50,154 nucleotides of DNA from Pelomonas aquatica (lineage in GTDB: Bacteria > Pseudomonadota > Gammaproteobacteria > Burkholderiales > Burkholderiaceae_C). The notes beneath the pieces are model-generated. The model was not told the origin of the DNA, made no database searches, and was given only the letters and a program-made list of their open reading frames with translations. The stretch spans positions 1 to 50,154 of the forward strand of contig NZ_JAPPUW010000031.1 of NCBI RefSeq assembly GCF_026712205.1. Reading direction: 5' to 3'. Every line of letters starts with the position of its first letter. Within the stretch, counting starts at the first letter, position 1. Below, piece by piece: positions 45,709 to 50,154 of the stretch. A program made the translations under genes and the position numbers.

Positions 45709-46701
45709 ATGACGGCCGCCTACCCCTGGCTGGTGGCCGATGTCGGCGGCACCAATGCCCGCTTCGGCACCGTGGCCGGCCCCGGCGCGGCGGTCGAGGA
45801 CGTGCGTGTGCTGCCCGTGGCGGGCCATGCCGGGCCGGCCGCCGCGGTGCGCGCCTACCTCGCCGGCCAGGCGCCGGGCCAGGCCGCGCCGCGCAGCGCC
45901 GCCTTCGCGCTGGCAACGGCGCTGGGCGGCGACCGCATCGAACTGACCAATGGTGCCTGGAGCTTCTCGCGCGCCGGCACCCAGGCCGAACTGGGCCTGC
46001 AGACGCTGCTGTGCCTGAACGACTTCGAGGCCCAGGCCCTGTCGCTGCCGCGGCTGGGCGGGCACCAGCTGCGCGCCTGGGGCGCGGCGCCACCGCCGGC
46101 GAAGGACATGGCCACCGGGGCTGTGCTGGCCGTCATCGGCCCGGGCACGGGCCTGGGCGTGGGCGGCGTCGTGCGGGCGCCGGGGCGCTGGATCGCGCTG
46201 CCGGGCGAGGGCGGCCATGCCACGCTGGCGCCGGCGGACGACTTCGAAAGCGCCGTGCTGAGCCATGCGCGCCGCGAGTTCCCGCATGTGTCGGCCGAGC
46301 GCTTCCTGTCCGGCATCGGCCTGCCGGTGCTGTGCCGTGCGGTCGCCGCCGTGCTGGGCGAGGGCGAGGCGGTCGACGCGCTGCCCACCGAGCAGATCGT
46401 GGCCCGCGGCCTGGCGGGCGAATCGCCGGCCTGCTCACGCGCGCTGGACGTCTTCTGCGCGATGCTCGGCGGCTTTGCCGGCAACGTCGCGTTGACGCTG
46501 GGTTCGCGCGGCGGTGTCTTCATCGGCGGCGGCATCGTGCCGCGCCTGGGCGAGCGCTTCTTCCAATCGGAATTCCGCGGCCGCTTCGAGGCAAAGGGCC
46601 GCTTCCAGCCCTTGCTGGCCGGCATCCCCACCGCCCTCATCACCGACACGCTGGCCGCCCTGGCCGGCGCGGCCCAGGCCCTGGAGCAGGCCGACGCCTG
46701 A
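45709..46701 (+). CDS. Glucokinase (second copy)
   Basis: This stand-alone glucokinase of about 330 aa phosphorylates glucose with ATP. It has the phosphate loop LVADVGGTNARFGTVAG, the catalytic CLNDFEAQALSLPRL, VIGPGTGLGVGGVV and LPGEGGHATLAPADDFE, and the C-terminal GGVFIGGGIVPRLGERFFQS. It is related to the kinase half of the divergent fusion (both share GGTxARF, NDFxA and GIVPRLGExF). ATG 45709 follows GGGAG about 8 nt upstream. It probably provides extra capacity when sugars enter through the receptor encoded next. Confidence 0.94.
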   Translation: MTAAYPWLVADVGGTNARFGTVAGPGAAVEDVRVLPVAGHAGPAAAVRAYLAGQAPGQAAPRSAAFALATALGGDRIELTNGAWSFSRAGTQAELGLQTLLCLNDFEAQALSLPRLGGHQLRAWGAAPPPAKDMATGAVLAVIGPGTGLGVGGVVRAPGRWIALPGEGGHATLAPADDFESAVLSHARREFPHVSAERFLSGIGLPVLCRAVAAVLGEGEAVDALPTEQIVARGLAGESPACSRALDVFCAMLGGFAGNVALTLGSRGGVFIGGGIVPRLGERFFQSEFRGRFEAKGRFQPLLAGIPTALITDTLAALAGAAQALEQADA

Positions 46702-47150
46702 GCTCACGGCGGGTCCGCTCGCGCCCGCCGCCTGTCCCTGCGGCGCGGCCGTTCGGTGGCGCAGCCCTCATCACTCCATCAGAAATGACTGCTCGGCGCC
46801 GCACTGGCAAGCGGCGCCGAGCGGCTCTGCCGTGCGCATTTGTTCACGGATGGATGGCTGCCGTGACCCTGAAAATTGATGTGTAGTTGAGCTACAGAAT
46901 TTTGTTTTTCTTGATGTCGACTTCGGCGGCGCCATCGATCGTCACTTGATTTAATGCTGGTTTTCCCTTGGCATTTGTCGGAAATCAGGTCGTTTCTGCG
47001 CAACTTCTAGGGTTTACGCAGGTGCGGAAAAAAATCTAGTTTTGATACAAACATGGTCGAGACGTTGGGTTCTCGCCCTCCAGACGCAAGCCGGCACCCG
47101 GCGGCGCCTCCCGGGCCAAGCCGTTTTCCAGTGAACCAGAGGAGACATTC
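46702..47150 (+). other. Upstream region of the TonB-dependent receptor
   Basis: This 449-nt gap holds a perfect 12-bp inverted repeat with an 8-nt loop at 46791-46822 (GCTCGGCGCCGC and its complement), which may end the glucokinase transcript although no T-run follows. It also holds the HexR-like box at 46882-46896 and a long leader. GAGGAGA at 47139-47145 is the receptor's ribosome site. The part from about 46870 to 47060 is notably AT-rich. Confidence 0.6.
46882..46896 (+). promoter_or_regulatory. HexR-like box upstream of the TonB-dependent receptor
   Basis: TGTAGTTGAGCTACA is an exact TGTAG/CTACA palindrome. A -10-like TACAGA overlaps its 3' end (46893-46898) with TGAAAA 17 nt upstream (46870-46875); TTGATG with ATTTTG is another pairing. 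The position matches the two glucokinase boxes, so the receptor gene is probably in the same regulon. Confidence 0.7.
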
Positions 47151-49985
47151 ATGAGCATGAGCAATGACAAGCGCGGCTCGGGCCGCGCCGAGTCCTTCCA
47201 CATCAGTCCGGTGGCCGTCGGCTGCACCCTGCTGATCGCCGCCGCGGCGGCGACGGCACAGACGGCGCCGCAACCCCAGCAGCTCGAAACGGTGACCGTC
47301 ACCGGCATCCGCAAGGGCATCGAGGACGCGATTTCGGTCAAACGCAATAACGACTCCATCGTTGAGGCGATCTCGGCGGAAGACATTGGCAAGTTGCCCG
47401 ACACGACCATTGCCGAGGCTCTGGCCCGACTGCCTGGTGTCACGGCGCAACGTACCAAGAGCGGCACTGCATCCAATATCGCCATTCGTGGTTTGAATGA
47501 GGACTTCACGGGCTATCTGCTGAATGGTCGCGAGCAAACCAGCACCGGTGACAGCCGCGCGGTTGATCTCAGCGTCTACCCGGCTGAACTGATCGCCAGC
47601 GCCACCGTCTACAAGACCAACGATGCGGCGCTGATGGGTGCGGGCATGGCTGGCACGATCGACAAGCGCCTGATCGATCCGCTGGCGTTTGGTCGCCGGG
47701 TGCTTGCTGCGAGCTACGAGCGCGACCGCACCGGCATCAGCCTGCCCAACCCTGGAACGGGCAATCGAAAGAGCCTGGCCTACATCGATCAGTTTGCAGA
47801 TCGGACCATCGGTATTGCCCTGGGCTTCGTCAAGGCGGATGGCACGACCAACGAACTGGGCACGGGTGGTTGGGGTTCCGCCACCGTGAAGGCAACATTG
47901 ACCGACGGAACGGTGCAAAACAATGTGACCGTGCCCGCTCCCTTCGGCAACGGTGTCGACTACAAGAACCGTCGCGTGACTGACAGTCGCTGGGGTGGTG
48001 CGGCGATCCTGGCGTACAAGCCTAACAAGAACTTCACCAGCCAGCTGGATGTGTTCTATTCGAAGATTGACGCCGTCCAGAAGGAAGCCCGGATCCAGGG
48101 TGGCTTGGGTGGCCCGATCACCAACGCGACTGTCGTCAACGGCGTGGCCACCAAGGGCACATTCCAGCTCGGTGCCAATGGTGCCGGACTCATTGACCGC
48201 GCGGAAAGCATCTTCGACAACGACACCATTAAGTCGCTGGGCTGGAAGAACACCCTTAAGCTTGATGACGGCTGGACCGCGAGCGTCGACCTGAGCAACA
48301 ACTCGGCGAAGCGCGTGGAGCGCGATATCGAGGCCTACGCTGGCATTGCCGCCGCCGATACGCTGAGCTTCGACAACACGGGCGGCGGTACCGTCCAGTT
48401 CAAGGTCGGCAACCCCACGGCGTACACAGACCGGACCATGATCTTCGTGCGTGACCAGCAAGGCTGGAGCGGCGTGCCGGACCCCGTGGTCCCGGGCAAA
48501 AACCTGGCTCAGGCTGGCTACGACAAGGGCCCGACCGTGACGGATAAGGTCAGCGCCATCCGTTTTGACCTGACTAAGGAACTGCCCAGCGGGTCAATGT
48601 TCAGCAGCATTCAAGGCGGCCTGAACTACGCCAAGCGCACCAAGGACCGCATCGTCGACGAAGGCGTGCTTCAGTCCAAGACCGGCAATGGTTTCGATCC
48701 GTTTGCCTTCCCATCCGATGCCTATGTGTCGACGAACATCGGCGGCACAGGTCTGAACATGTTGACCTTCGATCCCAAGGTCAACCTGTGGGACGGCGCA
48801 GTTCTTGTTCGTAAGTACAACGATGACATCCTGTCCAAGACCTGGACCATCGCTGAGAAGGTTACTACCGCGTACGCGAAGGCGAACATCGACACCGAGA
48901 TCGGCGGTATCCCGGTGCGAGGCAACGCAGGCTTGCAGATCGTGAACACGGATCAGTCCTCGGGCGGCTACCGCGCCCAAGTTGGCTCCGGTGTGACCTT
49001 GACGAACCCGGCTGGCACGTTGGTAACGGATGGCTCCAAGTACACCGACTTCCTGCCCTCGCTCAACCTCAACGGGGAACTGGGTGGTGGCAACGTGGTG
49101 CGTTTTGGCGTGGCCCAGCAGATTGCGCGGCCGACCTTGACCGACATGCGCAATTCCTTTGCCGCATCTCGATTCCTGACTGGGGACAAGACGTCGCCTG
49201 TGTACGATCTGCTGGTGGGTTCGGGTGGTAACCCGCACCTCAAGCCCTTCAAGGCCTGGGCTTTCGACCTGTCCTATGAGAAGTACTTCGGCAAGAAGGC
49301 CTATGTGAGTGGTGCGCTCTTCTACAAGAAGATCGACACCTACATCGCTCCGCAGACCAATCTGTCCTACGACTTCACGCCTTACGTTCAGTCACTTGGC
49401 TTGGCACCGAGCACCACCGGCAAGGGCAACGTCGGTATCTTCACCACCTCGGTGAACGGCACGGGTGGCAATGTCCATGGCTTTGAATGGGCCGTGTCTG
49501 CGCCGTTCAACATGATCTCGTCCTGGTTGGATGGCTTCGGCGCTTACGCCAGCTATTCGAACACCGGCAGCACGATCAAGTTCCCGGACGTGCTGGGTCA
49601 GATTCCTAACGTGCAGGTCCCGCAGGTCGGCAACATCGCGATCCCGGGCCTGTCAAAGGAAAACGCCAAGTTGACGCTGTACTTTGAGAAGTGGGGCTTC
49701 AGCGCCTTCGTCGCTGACAACTACCGCTCGACTTACGTCGGCTTCGTGGCGAACGACCAGACCGGCGGCTACCCGGTGCTGAAGCGAATTCAGGGTTCGA
49801 GCTGGGTGTCGGCCCAGGTTGGCTACGAGTTCCAGGAGGGGCAGATGAAGGGGCTCAGCTTCCGAGTTGAGGGCAACAACCTGAACAACCCGGTCTATCG
49901 TCAGCTGAATCGCGATAACAGCATCGACACCGAAAACAAGACAGGCCACACGATCATCGTGAAGGTCAGCTACAAGCTGCAGTAA
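47151..49985 (+). CDS. TonB-dependent receptor, carbohydrate-uptake type
   Basis: This outer-membrane active transporter has 944 aa. After a signal region (VAVGCTLLIAAAAATAQ) comes a TonB-box-like LETVTVTGIRKGIEDAI. The plug (about 45-165) has LPDTTIAEALARLPGVTAQR and IRGLNEDFTGYLLNGRE. A 22-strand barrel follows, ending in an aromatic-type VKVSYKLQ. The Xanthomonas/Caulobacter-type receptor subgroup, which often imports oligosaccharides, has this plug style. Codon use is less GC-biased than in most neighbours, and long barrel loops are Gly/Asn/Thr-rich. A HexR-like box and the glucokinases upstream support glucose-yielding sugars as cargo. The substrate itself is not readable. Confidence 0.93.
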   Translation: MSMSNDKRGSGRAESFHISPVAVGCTLLIAAAAATAQTAPQPQQLETVTVTGIRKGIEDAISVKRNNDSIVEAISAEDIGKLPDTTIAEALARLPGVTAQRTKSGTASNIAIRGLNEDFTGYLLNGREQTSTGDSRAVDLSVYPAELIASATVYKTNDAALMGAGMAGTIDKRLIDPLAFGRRVLAASYERDRTGISLPNPGTGNRKSLAYIDQFADRTIGIALGFVKADGTTNELGTGGWGSATVKATLTDGTVQNNVTVPAPFGNGVDYKNRRVTDSRWGGAAILAYKPNKNFTSQLDVFYSKIDAVQKEARIQGGLGGPITNATVVNGVATKGTFQLGANGAGLIDRAESIFDNDTIKSLGWKNTLKLDDGWTASVDLSNNSAKRVERDIEAYAGIAAADTLSFDNTGGGTVQFKVGNPTAYTDRTMIFVRDQQGWSGVPDPVVPGKNLAQAGYDKGPTVTDKVSAIRFDLTKELPSGSMFSSIQGGLNYAKRTKDRIVDEGVLQSKTGNGFDPFAFPSDAYVSTNIGGTGLNMLTFDPKVNLWDGAVLVRKYNDDILSKTWTIAEKVTTAYAKANIDTEIGGIPVRGNAGLQIVNTDQSSGGYRAQVGSGVTLTNPAGTLVTDGSKYTDFLPSLNLNGELGGGNVVRFGVAQQIARPTLTDMRNSFAASRFLTGDKTSPVYDLLVGSGGNPHLKPFKAWAFDLSYEKYFGKKAYVSGALFYKKIDTYIAPQTNLSYDFTPYVQSLGLAPSTTGKGNVGIFTTSVNGTGGNVHGFEWAVSAPFNMISSWLDGFGAYASYSNTGSTIKFPDVLGQIPNVQVPQVGNIAIPGLSKENAKLTLYFEKWGFSAFVADNYRSTYVGFVANDQTGGYPVLKRIQGSSWVSAQVGYEFQEGQMKGLSFRVEGNNLNNPVYRQLNRDNSIDTENKTGHTIIVKVSYKLQ

Positions 49986-50000
49986 CCCTTCGGCACTCAG

Positions 50001-50033
50001 AGCCCCCCGGCCAGGTTGGCCTGGGGGCTTTTT
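50001..50033 (+). terminator. Rho-independent terminator after the TonB-dependent receptor
   Basis: AGCCCCC (50001-50007) pairs with GGGGGCT (50023-50029). After one mismatch an inner GGCCA/TGGCC stem with a GGT loop continues. A run of five T follows (50029-50033). The position, 16 nt after the stop codon, suits the receptor transcript. Confidence 0.92.
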
Positions 50034-50037
50034 CTTG

Positions 50038-50154
50038 GTGCGCCCGGCAGGGTGCACCTACTCGGAGGTGAGAGTCCTCTATCAGCCCGGCAAGGGGAAT
50101 GGTTAGCCAATGGCAAGGGTTCCGCGGGTGACTGTGGGTCTGAAGGAAGCCGGA
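50038..50154 (+). mobile_element. Group II intron, 5' end (partial, class C-like)
   Basis: The sequence starts GTGCGCCCGGCAGGG, the conserved GUGCG 5' end of group II introns. It continues with GGTGAGAGTCC, TTAGCCAATGGCAAGGG and TCTGAAGGAAGCCGG, which correspond to domain I segments of class C introns as I remember them. It begins 9 nt after the terminator stem; class C introns are known to insert just after such hairpins. The intron-encoded reverse transcriptase would lie beyond the window. It is on the same strand as the receptor gene. Confidence 0.82.

Noticed and set aside
43662-46886. Plus-strand frame of more than 1000 codons
   Set aside because: It runs antisense to the glucokinase fusion and out of frame through the second glucokinase, so it is a shadow of both.

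Overview
The window is high-GC DNA with dense, mostly ATGA-overlapped operons. Gene content (kynBUA cluster, glucokinase fused to an RpiR/HexR regulator, TonB-dependent sugar receptor, orphan branched-chain-type binding proteins) suggests a betaproteobacterium of the order Burkholderiales, probably near Roseateles, Pelomonas or Mitsuaria. The genus is an inference from protein style, not a database match.

Layout. Positions 1-14486 form a sugar block on the plus strand. It starts with an ABC sugar importer (permease, binding protein, ATPase), then a GH36 alpha-galactosidase, galT, galK and a LacI-type regulator. A cytoplasmic GH32 beta-fructosidase follows, then fructokinase, an SLC45/GPH-type sucrose transporter and sucrose phosphorylase. 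Read together this is a route for raffinose-family sugars: import, removal of galactose (galT/galK), and cleavage of the remaining sucrose by phosphorolysis or hydrolysis, with fructose phosphorylated. Two identical 14-bp palindromes overlap the -35 elements of the GH32 and fructokinase promoters and are probably bound by the LacI-type protein.

From 14.5 to 24 kb comes a mixed stretch: a 238-bp element with 19-bp terminal inverted repeats, a one-helix mini-protein, an orphan histidine kinase, an orphan periplasmic binding protein, two SDR oxidoreductases, a twin 52-bp palindromic repeat, a penicillin-acylase-family hydrolase, a CsgG-like lipoprotein and a family-3 binding protein. From 24 to 27.4 kb is housekeeping: pgsA, HU, tRNA-Val, a PpiD-like foldase, tRNA-His and a strong terminator.

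From 27.4 to 38.5 kb, an Lrp-type regulator is divergent from a three-domain cysteine desulfurase / metallo-beta-lactamase / rhodanese protein. A long minus-strand run follows: an FAD oxidoreductase, aminopeptidase P, a nitronate-monooxygenase-like flavoprotein, the tryptophan-to-anthranilate genes kynA, kynU and kynB, and a second orphan binding protein. From 38.6 to 40.3 kb lies an accessory-looking patch with unknown genes and one broken gene. A LysR regulator divergent from glutaryl-CoA dehydrogenase and a secreted glutamine cyclotransferase come next.

The last 7 kb returns to sugars: a glucokinase-HexR fusion and a second glucokinase are divergent, and a large TonB-dependent receptor follows. 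All three have a HexR-like box (TGTAG-N5-CTACA type) placed in the same register over the promoter, which ties outer-membrane uptake to glucose phosphorylation. The window ends inside the 5' end of a group II intron, apparently class C, that sits just after the receptor's rho-independent terminator.
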